Of a stretch of DNA of 64,000 nucleotides, positions 15,729-27,744 are shown piece after piece; within the stretch, counting starts at the first letter, position 1; the number at the start of each line of letters is the position of its first letter. The DNA is from Burkholderiaceae bacterium (GTDB lineage: Bacteria; Pseudomonadota; Gammaproteobacteria; Burkholderiales; Burkholderiaceae_C): contig JAEUOU010000029.1 in the NCBI GenBank assembly GCA_016790575.1, forward strand, positions 186,001 to 250,000, written 5' to 3'. A program made the position numbers and the translations under genes. Under the pieces are notes generated by a model. That model saw only the letters and a list, made by a program, of their open reading frames with translations. It did not search any database and was not told the origin of the DNA.

Positions 15729-16126
15729 ACCATCCGAACGAAAACCATGTGCCGGGGCGTGCGGATGCGCAGGTCCCGCTGACGGCCGCGCTGGCCGCCT
15801 TGCTGGCCTTGAGCCTGTTCATGGCGGTGGCGGCGTTCACCGGCATCGTGCCCAGCCCGCCGCACGACAAGCTGCCCTTCGTGGCGGCCAACATCGCCCT
15901 GGCGGTGGCGGCCCTGGTGGTGGTGCGCGGCCGCCATCGCGCCGCGCCGTGGGTGTCGCTGCTGGCGGGCCTGTCGTACCTGCCGTCGGTGGGGCCGCAC
16001 AAGCTCCTGACCGAGGTGCACGCTGCGGCGCTGACGCCGGTGATCGCGGTGGGCAGCGCGTGCGTGCTGGTGATCGCCTGGTCGGCTTGGCGGCTGTGGC
16101 GCAGCAGGCGCGTGCGCTGGGCGTGA
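15725..16126 (+). CDS. Small integral membrane protein, possibly with altered C-terminus
   Basis: A 133-residue protein with three to four predicted transmembrane helices (about residues 19-42, 50-66, 75-90, 100-120). It is coupled to the DUF6544-like gene by an ATGA overlap and is probably its membrane partner. The last nine codons and the stop lie inside a 95-bp copy of acyP sequence read in another frame, so the native C-terminus may have been replaced. Function unknown. Confidence 0.65.
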   Translation: MNHPNENHVPGRADAQVPLTAALAALLALSLFMAVAAFTGIVPSPPHDKLPFVAANIALAVAALVVVRGRHRAAPWVSLLAGLSYLPSVGPHKLLTEVHAAALTPVIAVGSACVLVIAWSAWRLWRSRRVRWA

Positions 16127-16191
16127 GCGGCTGGGTGCGCAACCGGCGCGACGGCAGCGTGGAGGCGCTGGCCCAGGGCCCGGCGGCGGCG
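16097..16191 (+). repeat. 95-bp duplicate of an internal acyP segment (left copy)
   Basis: This stretch matches 18124-18218 inside acyP at 94 of 95 positions (single difference T at 16113 against C at 18140), in the same orientation and 2,027 bases away. It encodes the acylphosphatase middle region ([17 protein letters not shown]) in a frame not used by the overlapping membrane gene and without the acyP start or its catalytic N-terminus. It is therefore a gene fragment. Confidence 0.9.
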
Positions 16192-16214
16192 AAGCGTCTT
16201 TTTCTGATCAAGAC

Positions 16215-16260
16215 TGGCCTTTCCCAGCGTCAAATGGTCATGAGCAGCTATTGTTTTGGG
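16215..16260. repeat. Interspersed repeat, copy R3 (diverged)
   Basis: Reads GGCCTTTCCCAGCGTCAAAT then GGTCATGAGCAGCTATTG, matching the family core in the reverse orientation with several changes. It lies between the acyP fragment and the stop of the second hipA, that is, between convergent units. Confidence 0.7.
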
Positions 16261-16298
16261 AATTATTGATGTGCTTGAGCGCGGCTGCGCCGCATCGG

Positions 16299-17648
16299 TC
16301 AGGCGGCTGGCATGGCCTCCAGCGCCCGGGCGGCGCTGAGCAGGCCGTCCAGAATCTGGTCGGCGACCTGTTGCGAGAAGCCTTCTGGCAGCTCGTTTTG
16401 CACCTGTGCCACCACGGCCGGCGTGCGCCCGACCAGTTCCTGCAGCAGGGGTTCGGCGGTTTCTCCGTAGCCCACTTTTTTGGCGGTGCGGTTGAAGTGC
16501 CGGCGCTGGATGGTGTGCATCAGGTAGTGCCGGTTCTTGCCCAGCAGCGCCATGGCCAGCTTGAGTTCGCGCGCGGCCCACTGGTTGGGCCCGTCGCCGA
16601 TCACCGGGTGGGCGGACATCACGTCGTACAACGGCGCAAGCCGAAAGCGCCCGGCAGCACCGGCCTGGAGCTGGATGCTGAAGTTCTTGGCGTGACCGTC
16701 CGGCGCGCGCAGCATCCAGAACAGGATTTGCGATGCCATCAGGGTGCGCAGGTCGCGCTCGGCGTCCAGCGACTGCTGCACCAGCGTGAACAGGTGCGCC
16801 AGCCCGGGTCCGCCTTCGTTCTCGTACTTGATGTGCGGCGATGTGCCCGTGGCCTGGCAGAAGTCTTCCTGCATCAGGCGCAGCAACCGGGTGCCATCGG
16901 ACGACTTCACCCGGTCGAAGCGCTCCACCACCAGCACACGCTGTCGGCCAAACGTGGCGATATGGGCCTGCGCGGTGGGCAGACCGTAGGCGGTGAGCAG
17001 GCGAAGGCACAGCCATTCGTTGTCCACCGAGGTGCTGAAGTCGGCCCGCCGCCCGCCGACCAGGCCGAGCGGCATCTTGAAGATGTGCGTGGTGGGCGTC
17101 GCGCCGCGCGGCTTCATCCATTGGCCGTTCCACCACAGGAAGGCGTCTTTCTCCTGGGCGCCGGCCAGCGAGATGCGGAAGTCGTCGTCGGGGTCGCGGG
17201 CGGCGGCGAAGCGCTCGGGCGTCACCACGTCGAGCAGATGGCGCTCGATGGCGGCTTCGTCCACCACCACGCCCTCGATGCGGTCCACGCCCACCGGCAG
17301 CTCGCCTTCGGGCAAGAGTTGCAGCGCCCCGGCGCAATCGCGCCCGATGGCGGCCAGCAGGTCGAAGGCGGCGGTGGAGCCGGTCCTGAAGCGCTCGGCC
17401 ACGCGACGGCGGAGGGTGTCGCTGTCGGGCAGCAGGCCTTCAAAGTAGTGGGCGACGTGGGGGCCTGTCAAAGGCTCGTTGTGCAGGCTGAACGGCAGCG
17501 ACAAGGAAATGGGCCGCCCGCGTGGCGAGGCCATCCAGCCGGCGTCGTAGTGCAGCTCCATGTCGCCACGGGCCGTGAGGGTCCAGCGGCCGACGAGCTC
17601 GCCGTTGGCCCACAGGGTCAGGGTCCGGCTGTGCGAGCGGCGCCCCAT
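16299..17648 (-). CDS. hipA: HipA-family serine/threonine kinase toxin (second copy)
   Basis: A 449-residue protein with the classical HipA layout: N-terminal GELVGRWTL and SLSLPFSL segments, HYFEGLLPDSDTLRRRVA, the ATP-loop SLAGAQEKDAFL, THIFKMP, VVERFDR, the catalytic APDGHAKNFS and LYDVMSA metal-binding segment. It is much closer to E. coli HipA than the first copy is. Active-site residues are intact. It starts one base after the hipB stop. Confidence 0.95.
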   Translation of the reverse strand: MGRRSHSRTLTLWANGELVGRWTLTARGDMELHYDAGWMASPRGRPISLSLPFSLHNEPLTGPHVAHYFEGLLPDSDTLRRRVAERFRTGSTAAFDLLAAIGRDCAGALQLLPEGELPVGVDRIEGVVVDEAAIERHLLDVVTPERFAAARDPDDDFRISLAGAQEKDAFLWWNGQWMKPRGATPTTHIFKMPLGLVGGRRADFSTSVDNEWLCLRLLTAYGLPTAQAHIATFGRQRVLVVERFDRVKSSDGTRLLRLMQEDFCQATGTSPHIKYENEGGPGLAHLFTLVQQSLDAERDLRTLMASQILFWMLRAPDGHAKNFSIQLQAGAAGRFRLAPLYDVMSAHPVIGDGPNQWAARELKLAMALLGKNRHYLMHTIQRRHFNRTAKKVGYGETAEPLLQELVGRTPAVVAQVQNELPEGFSQQVADQILDGLLSAARALEAMPAA

Positions 17649-17649
17649 G

Positions 17650-17913
17650 TCACCACTCCACCGGCTCGGTTGGCGCGGTGTTGTCGCGCGGGCCCAGCCG
17701 CAATTCCAGCCCGACGGCGGCGCACCAGCCCAGCAACTGCTTGAAACTCAGTTCGTCCGGGTGCTGTTCCAGATAGGAAACGCGGTTCTGGCTCAGCCCC
17801 AGGCGAGCGGCGACCTGGGCCTGCGTGAGCTTGCGGTGCTTGCGCGCCGACTTCAGCACGTGGCCGAGCTGCAGGGCGGTGATCAGGGGTTGCGAGGGCA
17901 GGACGGCGGACAT
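17650..17913 (-). CDS. hipB: HipB antitoxin, XRE-type DNA-binding protein (second copy)
   Basis: An 87-residue protein with a clean helix-turn-helix (LTQAQVAARLGLSQNRVSYL) at about residues 29-48 and the typical HipB continuation LSFKQLLGWCAAVGLELRL, ending in Trp. It binds the adjacent HipA and the operon promoter. Upstream inverted repeats at 17933-17964 resemble HipB operators. The toxin and antitoxin genes are separated by a single base. Confidence 0.92.
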   Translation of the reverse strand: MSAVLPSQPLITALQLGHVLKSARKHRKLTQAQVAARLGLSQNRVSYLEQHPDELSFKQLLGWCAAVGLELRLGPRDNTAPTEPVEW

Positions 17914-17932
17914 GGTAGAAAATCTGAATTAC

Positions 17933-17964
17933 AGATACTTGCATCTTATCTGCGAAGCGGATAA
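17933..17964 (-). promoter_or_regulatory. Probable HipB operator region
   Basis: Contains the imperfect palindrome TTATCTGCGAAGCGGATAA (17946-17964) and a further AGATA half-site at 17933. E. coli HipB binds TATCC-N8-GGATA; the local form TATCT-N7-GGATA is close but one base shorter. The region is A/T-rich and lies just upstream of the second hipB. Confidence 0.45.
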
Positions 17965-18041
17965 ATTGGCAATAGCTGGATGACGGGTGAATCCGCATGT
18001 TGGCCAGCGCTTGCAGCCGACCGCCCGTTTACCATCCGCCC

Positions 18042-18341
18042 ATGCCCACCCCACCGCCGCCCACGCTCACCCGCCACCTGCGCATCACCGGCCGCGTGCA
18101 GGGCGTGTATTACCGCGCCAGCATGGCGCAGCAGGCGCGCGCGCTGGGCGTGAGCGGCTGGGTGCGCAACCGGCGCGACGGCAGCGTGGAGGCGCTGGCC
18201 CAGGGCCCGGCGGCGGCGGTGCAGGCGCTGATCGACTGGGCGCATCGCGGGCCGGAGCGGGCGCGGGTGGAGGCGGTGCAGGTCACGCCGGCCGAGCCGG
18301 AGCCCGCCTTGGCCGGCTTCGAGCAGCGCGAGACGGTGTAG
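18042..18341 (+). CDS. acyP: Acylphosphatase
   Basis: A 99-residue protein with the acylphosphatase signature [13 protein letters not shown] near residues 14-26 (catalytic Arg in the GRVQGVxxR loop) and [17 protein letters not shown] with the catalytic Asn. It hydrolyses acyl phosphates such as carbamoyl phosphate or 1,3-bisphosphoglycerate. The ATG at 18042 gives the usual family length. Bases 18124-18218 are duplicated at 16097-16191. Confidence 0.95.
   Translation: MPTPPPPTLTRHLRITGRVQGVYYRASMAQQARALGVSGWVRNRRDGSVEALAQGPAAAVQALIDWAHRGPERARVEAVQVTPAEPEPALAGFEQRETV
18124..18218 (+). repeat. 95-bp duplicated segment (right copy, inside acyP)
   Basis: Partner of 16097-16191, with one mismatch. 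Because this copy sits inside an intact acyP, it is the probable source. Together the two direct repeats bracket the second hipBA pair. Confidence 0.9.
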
Positions 18342-18406
18342 CGGGCCGGGTCTGACGCGCCGGGAAGGGTCACGGGCGGCTGTGGGGCCCCCAACAACCG
18401 GAATCA

Positions 18407-18458
18407 GGGCCAAAATGCCCGATACCCAGCGTAAAAAGGTCGTCTTTTGCTATGGTTT
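18407..18458. repeat. Interspersed repeat, copy R4
   Basis: A small hairpin GGGCCAAAATGCCC is followed directly by GATACCCAGCGTAAAAAGGT, then CGTCTTTTGCTATGGTTT. It is the best-preserved copy and defines the consensus. It lies between the convergent acyP and SDR genes. Confidence 0.9.
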
Positions 18459-18507
18459 CAGGACTGCCCGGGCGCGACCCGCGCCTGCGCCAGGGCCCGC
18501 AGGTGCT

Positions 18508-19377
18508 TCAGCCTTGCACCCAGCCTTCGCTGGCCGTCCACAGCGCCTGCGCCAGCGCGGCATCCTGGGCCACCGGCGTGGGCCGCGCCACGGCGCTTTT
18601 CACGTAGTACAGGCCGGTCTGCTGGGCCACCGCATCGGACGTGGCGCAGTACAGCGTGGTCTTCGCGCCTTCTTCCGAGTCGATCATGAACAGCTTGACC
18701 AGGGCATCCAGCGGCCGGGGCAGCACGCGCCAGATGCCCGTGGCCACCACGCCGGGGTGCAGCGCGTAGGTGGTGACGCCGGTGCCCGCCAGACGCCGCC
18801 CCAGCTCAGCCGCGAACAGGATGTTGGCCAGCTTGGCCACGCTGTAGTCCATCAGCCCGCCCGCGCTGCGGCTGGGCTGGCGCACGGCCGCAAAGTCGAT
18901 GCCCCTGGCATGGCGGTGCGCCCGGCTGGCCACCACCACCACGCGCGACGGCGCGGCTGCTTTCAGGCGATCCAGCAGCAACTGCGTCAGCAGGAAGTGG
19001 CCGACATGGCAGACGCCGAAGGCCAGCTCGAAACCGGATGGCGTGAACCCTTTGCGGCCCGCCAGCCCCGCGTTGTTGACCAGCAGGTGCAGCGGCAAAT
19101 CGCGGGCGTTGAAGGCCTGCGCGCACTGGCGCACGCTGGCCAGGTCGCCCAGGTCCAGCGCGATGAATTCCGCCCGCGCGGTGCCGGCGCTGCGCTGCGC
19201 AATCTCGCGCAGCACTTCGTCGGTCTTGCGCGCATCGCGGCAGGCCAGAAAGACGTGCCAGCCCTGCAGCGCCAGTTCGACGGCCGTGACCCGCCCGATG
19301 CCGGAGTTGGCGCCGGTGACCAGGGCGACCCGGCCGTTGGGGGTGACGGCTGCAGCGGCAGGCGACGGAGCTGCCAT
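18508..19377 (-). CDS. Short-chain dehydrogenase/reductase, retinol-dehydrogenase-like
   Basis: A 289-residue SDR with the cofactor motif TGANSGIG at residues 21-28, the NNAG motif at 101-104, catalytic Ser151 and YSVAK with Tyr178 and Lys182. After the first strand, ACRD with Arg suggests NADP preference. The overall pattern (LHPGVVATGIWR) resembles the retinol dehydrogenase/protochlorophyllide reductase-like group; the substrate is unknown. It starts 3 bases after the gyrB stop and probably shares its transcript, which is unusual for this gene. Confidence 0.85.
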   Translation of the reverse strand: MAAPSPAAAAVTPNGRVALVTGANSGIGRVTAVELALQGWHVFLACRDARKTDEVLREIAQRSAGTARAEFIALDLGDLASVRQCAQAFNARDLPLHLLVNNAGLAGRKGFTPSGFELAFGVCHVGHFLLTQLLLDRLKAAAPSRVVVVASRAHRHARGIDFAAVRQPSRSAGGLMDYSVAKLANILFAAELGRRLAGTGVTTYALHPGVVATGIWRVLPRPLDALVKLFMIDSEEGAKTTLYCATSDAVAQQTGLYYVKSAVARPTPVAQDAALAQALWTASEGWVQG

Positions 19378-19380
19378 GGA

Positions 19381-22050
<2,670 letters not shown>

Positions 22051-22067
22051 CTACGGTTTTTGTTGCA

Positions 22068-23186
22068 TCAGATGCGCATTGGCATCACCACATACTTGAA
22101 AGCGGTGTCGTCGGGAATGGTGATCAGCGCCGAGCTGTTGGCGTCCTGCAGCTCCAGTTTGACCATCTCCTGGCCCATGTTGCTGAGCACGTCGATCAGA
22201 TAGGTGACGTTGAAGCCGATTTCAATGCTGTCGCCACCGTAGTCGATGTCGAGCTCGTCCACGGCTTCTTCCTGCTCGGCGTTGTTGCTGGCGACGCGCA
22301 GCGTGCCCGGGTCAATGTTCAGGCGCACACCCTTGAATTTGTCGCTGGTCAGGATGGCGGTACGTTGCAGGCTGGCCAGCAGCGGCGCGCGCCCCAGTGT
22401 GACACCGTTGCGGTGGTTGCGGGGGATGACGCGGTTGTAGTCGGGGAATTTGCCCTCGACCAGCTTGGTGACGAACTCCATGCCGCCGAAACTGAACTTG
22501 GCCTGGTTGTTGGCGAACTGCATCTCGATATGGGGCTGGTTGTCACCGCCCACGTCACTGAGCAGGCGTTGCAGCTCGATCACGGTCTTGCGCGGCAGGA
22601 TGACCTCCTGCTTGGGCACGTCCACGTCCAGCGTGGCGCTGGCGAAGGCCAGGCGGTGGCCGTCGGTGGCCACCAGGCTGAGCTGTTTGCCCTCGGCCAC
22701 AAAGAGGATGCCGTTGAGGTAGTAGCGGATGTCGTGCACCGCCATCGCAAACGACACCTGGGAGAGCAGGTTCTTGAGCGTTTTCTGCGGTACGCTGAAT
22801 ACCGGACCGAATGCCGCCGCTTCCTGCACCAGGGGAAAGTCTTCCGCCGGCAGGGTCTGCAGGGTGAACTTGCTCTTGCCGCCCTTGAGAATCAGCTTGG
22901 ACTGCGACGATTCGAGGCTGACCGTCTGCTCGGCGGGCATGGTGCGCAGGATGTCGATCAGCTTGCGCGCGCCGACGGTGGTGGTGAAGCTGCCCTCGTC
23001 ACCGCCCAGATCGGCGGCGGTGCGGATCTGGATTTCGAGGTCACTGGTGGTCAGCTGCAGGCTGGAGCCGGTCTTGCGGATCAACACATTGGCCAGGATG
23101 GGCAAGGTGTGCCGCCGCTCCACGATGCCGGCGACGGACTGCAGCACGGCGAGCAGCTTTTCCTGGGTGGCCTTGAGAACAATCAT
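22068..23186 (-). CDS. dnaN: DNA polymerase III beta subunit (sliding clamp)
   Basis: A 372-residue clamp starting [18 protein letters not shown] and ending YVVMPMRI, the typical family termini. It forms a dimeric ring that tethers polymerase III to DNA. The start at 23186 has an AAGAGGT ribosome binding site and matches the family; the open frame extends upstream without conservation. It is 122 bases after dnaA. Confidence 0.98.
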   Translation of the reverse strand: MIVLKATQEKLLAVLQSVAGIVERRHTLPILANVLIRKTGSSLQLTTSDLEIQIRTAADLGGDEGSFTTTVGARKLIDILRTMPAEQTVSLESSQSKLILKGGKSKFTLQTLPAEDFPLVQEAAAFGPVFSVPQKTLKNLLSQVSFAMAVHDIRYYLNGILFVAEGKQLSLVATDGHRLAFASATLDVDVPKQEVILPRKTVIELQRLLSDVGGDNQPHIEMQFANNQAKFSFGGMEFVTKLVEGKFPDYNRVIPRNHRNGVTLGRAPLLASLQRTAILTSDKFKGVRLNIDPGTLRVASNNAEQEEAVDELDIDYGGDSIEIGFNVTYLIDVLSNMGQEMVKLELQDANSSALITIPDDTAFKYVVMPMRI

Positions 23187-23308
23187 GTCTACCTCTTGTG
23201 GTTGGTCTGTGTGCGCCCGGCGCCGCCGGCTTGCCAAGTGGGACGCAATGGCGCATTTTCGCCGTTTTTGATGACGTTTTTCGTGCTTTGGACGGGTAAA
23301 ACGCGTGA

Positions 23309-24730
23309 TCAGCCTTTCAGGGTCTGCTCCAGAACATGCAGTTGCTGGTTCAGCTCGGTCAACTGCTGGCGCTCGGCACTGATCTTGCGCACGGCGTGCA
23401 GCACCGTGGTGTGGTCGCGCCCGCCGAACAGCTCGCCGATCTCGGGCAGGCTCTTTTGTGTCAGCTCCTTGGCCAGGTACATGGCAATCTGGCGCGGCCG
23501 CGCAATGCTGGCCGGGCGTTTTTTGCTGTACATGTCCGACACCTTGATCTTGTAGTAATCGGCCACCGTTTTCTGGATGTTCTCGACGCCGATCTGCCGG
23601 TTCTGTATGGTCAGCAGGTCGCGCAGCGCCTCGCGCGCGAGCTGGATGGAAACCTCGCGCTGGTTGAAGCGGCTGTAGGCCAGAACCTTGCGCAGCGCGC
23701 CTTCGAGTTCACGCACGTTCGAACGCACGTTCTTGGCGACGAAAAATGCCACCTCCTCCGGCATCGATGAGCCTTCGGCCAGCGCCTTGTTGATCAGAAT
23801 GGCCACACGCATTTCCAGCTCGGGCGGCTCGATGGCCACCGTCAGGCCCGAATCGAATCGCGACACCAGCCGCTCGTGGATGTCGGCCAGACCCTTGGGG
23901 TAGGTGTCCGAGGTCATCACGATGTGGCTCTTCTTGGCCAGCAGGGCTTCGAAGGCGTTGAAGAACTCTTCCTGGGTGCGTTCCTTGTTGGCGAAGAACT
24001 GCACGTCGTCGATCAGCAGCAGATCCAGGCTGTGATAGCGGGCCTTGAACTCGTCGAAAGTCTTGCGTTGATACGCCTTGACCACATCCGAAACAAATTG
24101 TTCCGCATGGATGTAGAGAACTTTGGCGTCCGGCCGGTCCGCCAGCAGGCGGTTGCCCACGGCATGGACCAGATGGGTCTTGCCCAGACCGACACCGCCG
24201 TAAATGAAAAGCGGGTTGTACAGGTGCCCCGGTGTGCCCGCCACATGCATGGCTGCTGCGCGCGCCATGCGGTTGGCAGAACCCTCCACCAGGGTTTCGA
24301 ACGTCAGCGCGGTGTTGAGCCGGGTTCGGGGCAGCGTGGCGGCGGTTTCCTCGGCGGTGGCCCCGGTTGTTGCCACCGCTTGGGGGCTGGCGGTGGATGG
24401 AGCAGATGGGGAAAACGAAGGCTTTACGGAGGCTTCTCGCGGAGCAAGCACTAACTCAATGAGTACTGGTGCGCCGGACAGATGCTCCAGCAACTGGCTC
24501 AGACGCGCACCATATTGGCTGCGCACCCAGTCGAGTTTGAAGCGGTTGGCCACCTCGATGGTGGCCTTGGACAAATCGGGCGCGACCCGGGCACCGAGGG
24601 GCCGGATCCAGGTGTTGAATTGCTGCTCCGGGATCTCCTGGGCGAGCTGTTCGAGGCAGGCCTGCCAGAGGCTGTGGCCCATGTCGGGGCCGGCGTCCAG
24701 GGCGGCGGTGGGGGGGTGTCCCTCGGTCAT
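23309..24730 (-). CDS. dnaA: Chromosomal replication initiator protein DnaA
   Basis: A 473-residue protein with an N-terminal DnaB-interaction domain ([20 protein letters not shown]), a Ser/Thr/Ala-rich linker, the AAA+ ATPase (Walker [11 protein letters not shown], Walker [10 protein letters not shown]), and the C-terminal DNA-binding signature [15 protein letters not shown]. It binds DnaA boxes and opens the origin. The region just upstream contains such boxes. Confidence 0.99.
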   Translation of the reverse strand: MTEGHPPTAALDAGPDMGHSLWQACLEQLAQEIPEQQFNTWIRPLGARVAPDLSKATIEVANRFKLDWVRSQYGARLSQLLEHLSGAPVLIELVLAPREASVKPSFSPSAPSTASPQAVATTGATAEETAATLPRTRLNTALTFETLVEGSANRMARAAAMHVAGTPGHLYNPLFIYGGVGLGKTHLVHAVGNRLLADRPDAKVLYIHAEQFVSDVVKAYQRKTFDEFKARYHSLDLLLIDDVQFFANKERTQEEFFNAFEALLAKKSHIVMTSDTYPKGLADIHERLVSRFDSGLTVAIEPPELEMRVAILINKALAEGSSMPEEVAFFVAKNVRSNVRELEGALRKVLAYSRFNQREVSIQLAREALRDLLTIQNRQIGVENIQKTVADYYKIKVSDMYSKKRPASIARPRQIAMYLAKELTQKSLPEIGELFGGRDHTTVLHAVRKISAERQQLTELNQQLHVLEQTLKG

Positions 24731-25041
24731 TCGGGTGGTTTCTTATTGTGGATAGCCGATGCGGCGCGAAGGGCGCGATTCTAGATTGTTCAGGGCTTAT
24801 CCACAAATGCGGCCGATACGACCATCCGGGGATGCCGGGACGCCTTCTAAGGGCTTAGGTTGCCGAGGGGCGCGGATTTTGCGACAATCAGAGGTTTCCC
24901 TGAAACCAATCAGGGTGATCTGACCGGGTCCGGTCGATCGCGTGCGCCGACAACAGAGGTTGACGGGCATGTTTCGGTTGCATTGCACGGCTTGGCCGGC
25001 GCAAGCCATCGGGCCCACCGAACCCTCAAGGACTGCCAATC
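24731..25041. other. dnaA-rpmH intergenic region, candidate replication origin (oriC)
   Basis: The 311-bp gap between divergent dnaA and rpmH. It contains a perfect DnaA box TTATCCACA (24797-24805) and a near-perfect one on the other strand, TGTGGATAG (24747-24755), both close to dnaA. A 6-bp hairpin CCCTGA-AACCAA-TCAGGG lies at 24898-24915. The gene order on either side is the classical bacterial origin arrangement. With only two clear boxes, this may be the dnaA autoregulatory region with oriC proper extending or lying nearby. Confidence 0.55.
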
Positions 25042-25176
25042 ATGAAACGCACTTATCAGCCCTCCAAGACCCGCCGCGCCCGTACCCACGGCTTTCTGGT
25101 CCGCATGAAAACCCGCGGCGGCCGCGCGGTCATCAACGCCCGCCGCGCCAAGGGTCGCAAGCGCCTGGCCGTCTGA
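25042..25176 (+). CDS. rpmH: 50S ribosomal protein L34
   Basis: A 44-residue highly basic protein beginning [18 protein letters not shown] and ending KGRKRLAV, the invariant L34 pattern. It is a structural protein of the large ribosomal subunit. It leads the rpmH-rnpA-yidD-yidC cluster and is divergent from dnaA. Confidence 0.99.
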   Translation: MKRTYQPSKTRRARTHGFLVRMKTRGGRAVINARRAKGRKRLAV

Positions 25177-25216
25177 GCGGACTTTTGCAGCGGCTGCCGC
25201 CAGCGGCTACGGGCAA

Positions 25217-25627
25217 ATGTCCATGCAGCGGCTGAAAACGCGCGCCCAATTCCAGGCTGTTCTCGCAGCGCCGGTGGTTTCCCGCACGGCGCATTTTGTG
25301 CTGCACCGGGCCGATCTGGCCTGTCTGCCGCCCGGGCCCTCGCCGGCTGGCGCCGGGGTCGACGGGCACTGGCTGGGTGCGCTCATTCCCAAACGCTGGG
25401 CGCGCCGCGCTGTGACCCGCAACGGCATCCGCCGGCAGATTTATGCTGCGGCCGCCGGGGTAACGCTGCGCCTGCCCGCGTCAGCCCATGTGGTGCGCCT
25501 GCGCGCTGCGTTCGACCGCCGGCAATTCGTCAGCGCCAGCTCGGATGCGCTCAAGCGCGCTGTCCGAAAGGAGCTGGACCAGCTGTTTGCACGCATCGCC
25601 GGTGCGGCGGCGGAGGCTGCGCCATGA
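25217..25627 (+). CDS. rnpA: Ribonuclease P protein component
   Basis: A 136-residue protein that assists the RNase P RNA in maturing tRNA 5' ends. It has the N-terminal [11 protein letters not shown] segment, [21 protein letters not shown] (the family's RNxxKR-type basic motif) and [11 protein letters not shown]. It contains a GC-rich insertion between the first strand and the basic motif. It lies 40 bases after rpmH and overlaps yidD by four bases. Confidence 0.95.
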   Translation: MSMQRLKTRAQFQAVLAAPVVSRTAHFVLHRADLACLPPGPSPAGAGVDGHWLGALIPKRWARRAVTRNGIRRQIYAAAAGVTLRLPASAHVVRLRAAFDRRQFVSASSDALKRAVRKELDQLFARIAGAAAEAAP

Positions 25628-25896
25628 TTGCGTCTTTCCTTGCCGCGCTGGTTCGCGGCTATCAGCTGCTGCTCAGCCCCATGCTGGGCTCGTCGTGCCG
25701 GTTCACACCGTCCTGTTCGTCCTACTCCATCGAAGCCTTGCGCCGCCACGGCGCGCTCGTTGGCAGCATCCTGACCGTGCGCCGGATTGGCCGTTGCCAC
25801 CCGTGGTGCGACGGGGGCCATGACCCGGTACCGGTCGAACGACCCCGCCTGTTCACCGACCTGTTGCATTCCGCATCTTCGAAGAAGTCTTCATGA
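25624..25896 (+). CDS. yidD: Membrane protein insertion efficiency factor YidD
   Basis: A 90-residue protein with the family pattern: hydrophobic N-terminus [20 protein letters not shown], then [10 protein letters not shown] and RRIGRCHPW. It supports YidC-dependent membrane insertion. It is coupled to rnpA (overlap 25624-25627) and to yidC (overlap 25893-25896). Confidence 0.97.
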   Translation: MIASFLAALVRGYQLLLSPMLGSSCRFTPSCSSYSIEALRRHGALVGSILTVRRIGRCHPWCDGGHDPVPVERPRLFTDLLHSASSKKSS

Positions 25897-27596
25897 ACGA
25901 TATCCGCCGCACCATCCTGTGGGTGATCTTTGGGTTCTCGCTGGTCCTGTTGTGGGACCAATGGCAACTGCACAACGGTCGCCAGGCCACTTTCTTCCCG
26001 ACGCCGGCCAAACCGGCGGCTACGGCCCCCGCCGCAACCGGTACCGCTGCCTCGGGTGCGGCCAGCACGCCGGCACCGTCTTCGCTGCCCGCGACCGCTG
26101 CCGCGCCGGCGGGCTCGGCCCAGGTACCGGCAGACAGTGCCCGGGTGCCGGTCGCCCGCGAGCGGGTGACGGTCACCACCGATGTGCTGCGGCTGACCTT
26201 CGACAGCGAGGGCGGATCGCTGGTGCGCAGCGAGTTCCTCAAGCACGTGGACATGGACGACAAGAATCGTCCGTTCGTGTTGCTCGAAGAAAGCCCGGAT
26301 CGCGTCTATCTGGCGCAGACCGGTCTGATTGGCGGGAACTTCCCGACCCACAAAACGGCCATGACCTTCAGTGGCGACAAGACCCTCCCGGATGGCGCCA
26401 ACCAGCTGGTGGCACGCTTCGAGTCGGCGGACATCGGTGGCGTGAAACTGGTCAAGACCTACACGGTCAAACGGGGGGACTACGCCATCGCCGTGCGGCA
26501 TGAGGTCATCAACTCCGGCACCGCAGCCGTGACTCCGCAGTTGTACCTGCAGCTGCTGCGCGACGGCAGCAAGCCCAAAGGCGAATCGGCGTTCTACATG
26601 ACGTTCACCGGTCCGGCGGTCTATACCGACGCGGCCAAGTTCCAGAAAGTCGAATTCAGCGACATCGACAAAGGCAAAGCCAGCTTCCAGAAGACCGCCA
26701 GCGATGGCTACGTTGCCATGGTGCAGCACTATTTCGCTTCGGCCTGGCTGCTGCCGCAGGGCATGGCGCGTGAATTTTTCATGCGCAAGGTCGACAACAA
26801 CCTGTATTCGGTTGGCGTGATTACCCCGCTCAAGCCGGTCGCCCCGGGGGCCAGCGTGTCGGCCGACGTGACGCTGTTTGTCGGTCCCCAGGAAGAAAAG
26901 CGCCTGGAGGCCCTGGCACCGGGACTGGACCTGATCAAGGACTACGGCTGGCTGACCATGCTGGCCAAGCCGCTGTACTGGCTGCTGGACCAGCTGCACA
27001 AGGTACTCGCCAACTGGGGCTGGTCGATTGTGGCGCTGGTGCTGCTGCTGAAGATTGCCTTCTACTGGCTCAACGCCAAAGCCTATGCCAGCATGGCCAA
27101 GATGAAGGCCATCAACCCCCGCATCATGGAGATGCGCGAGCGGCTGAAAGACAACCCGCAGCAGATGCAGCAGGAAATGATGCGCATCTACCGCGAGGAA
27201 AAGGTCAACCCCATGGGCGGGTGTTTCCCGATCCTCATCCAGATTCCGGTATTCATCGCGCTGTACTGGGTGCTGCTGTCCAGCGTGGAGATGCGCAACG
27301 CGCCCTGGATACTCTGGATCAAGGATCTTTCCACGCCGGACCCGTATTTCATCTTGCCGGTCGTGATGACACTGACCACGCTGCTGCAGACGGCCTTGAA
27401 CCCCGCGCCGCCGGATCCCCTGCAGGCCAAGCTGATGTGGTTCATGCCGCTGATCTTCAGCGTGATGTTCTTCTTCTTCCCGGCCGGTCTGGTGCTGTAC
27501 TGGATTACCAACAACATCCTGTCGATTGCACAGCAGTGGGTGATCAATACCCGCATGGGCGTGCCACCACAGTTCAACCTGCCGAAATTCAACTGA
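25893..27596 (+). CDS. yidC: Membrane protein insertase YidC
   Basis: A 567-residue inner-membrane protein with an N-terminal transmembrane anchor ([17 protein letters not shown]), an Ala/Pro-rich linker, a large periplasmic beta-domain, and a C-terminal five-helix insertase core ([40 protein letters not shown]). It inserts and folds membrane proteins with or without SecYEG. It is coupled to yidD. Confidence 0.99.
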   Translation: MNDIRRTILWVIFGFSLVLLWDQWQLHNGRQATFFPTPAKPAATAPAATGTAASGAASTPAPSSLPATAAAPAGSAQVPADSARVPVARERVTVTTDVLRLTFDSEGGSLVRSEFLKHVDMDDKNRPFVLLEESPDRVYLAQTGLIGGNFPTHKTAMTFSGDKTLPDGANQLVARFESADIGGVKLVKTYTVKRGDYAIAVRHEVINSGTAAVTPQLYLQLLRDGSKPKGESAFYMTFTGPAVYTDAAKFQKVEFSDIDKGKASFQKTASDGYVAMVQHYFASAWLLPQGMAREFFMRKVDNNLYSVGVITPLKPVAPGASVSADVTLFVGPQEEKRLEALAPGLDLIKDYGWLTMLAKPLYWLLDQLHKVLANWGWSIVALVLLLKIAFYWLNAKAYASMAKMKAINPRIMEMRERLKDNPQQMQQEMMRIYREEKVNPMGGCFPILIQIPVFIALYWVLLSSVEMRNAPWILWIKDLSTPDPYFILPVVMTLTTLLQTALNPAPPDPLQAKLMWFMPLIFSVMFFFFPAGLVLYWITNNILSIAQQWVINTRMGVPPQFNLPKFN

Positions 27597-27622
27597 GGCC
27601 CGGAGCGGCTGCGCCGCCGCTT

Positions 27623-27653
27623 CCCCCTTCGCCCGGCTTCGCCGACAAGGGGG
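27623..27653. terminator. Hairpin between yidC and mnmE
   Basis: CCCCCTT (27623-27629) and AAGGGGG (27647-27653) pair, with a smaller GGCTTCGCC hairpin inside. No T-run follows. It resembles the C-rich/G-rich hairpins common between genes in Burkholderiales and may act as a weak terminator or a stability element. Confidence 0.45.
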
Positions 27654-27744
27654 ACCACGCGAACGCGGCGGGGCGGCCCTTGCGCGGTGTCTCGCGTGCG
27701 GGCCGTGCCAGTTGTCGGCGCGCTCACCCCAACCATTGCCGCAC

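Noticed and set aside
16128-16269. The acyP fragment as a working second acylphosphatase
   Set aside because: It lacks the start and the catalytic GRVQGVYYR loop and runs into the interspersed repeat, so it cannot encode an active enzyme.
15685-17337. A 550-codon minus-strand frame across the acyP fragment and hipA
   Set aside because: It overlaps two better-supported genes in a different frame and has an Arg-rich random composition.
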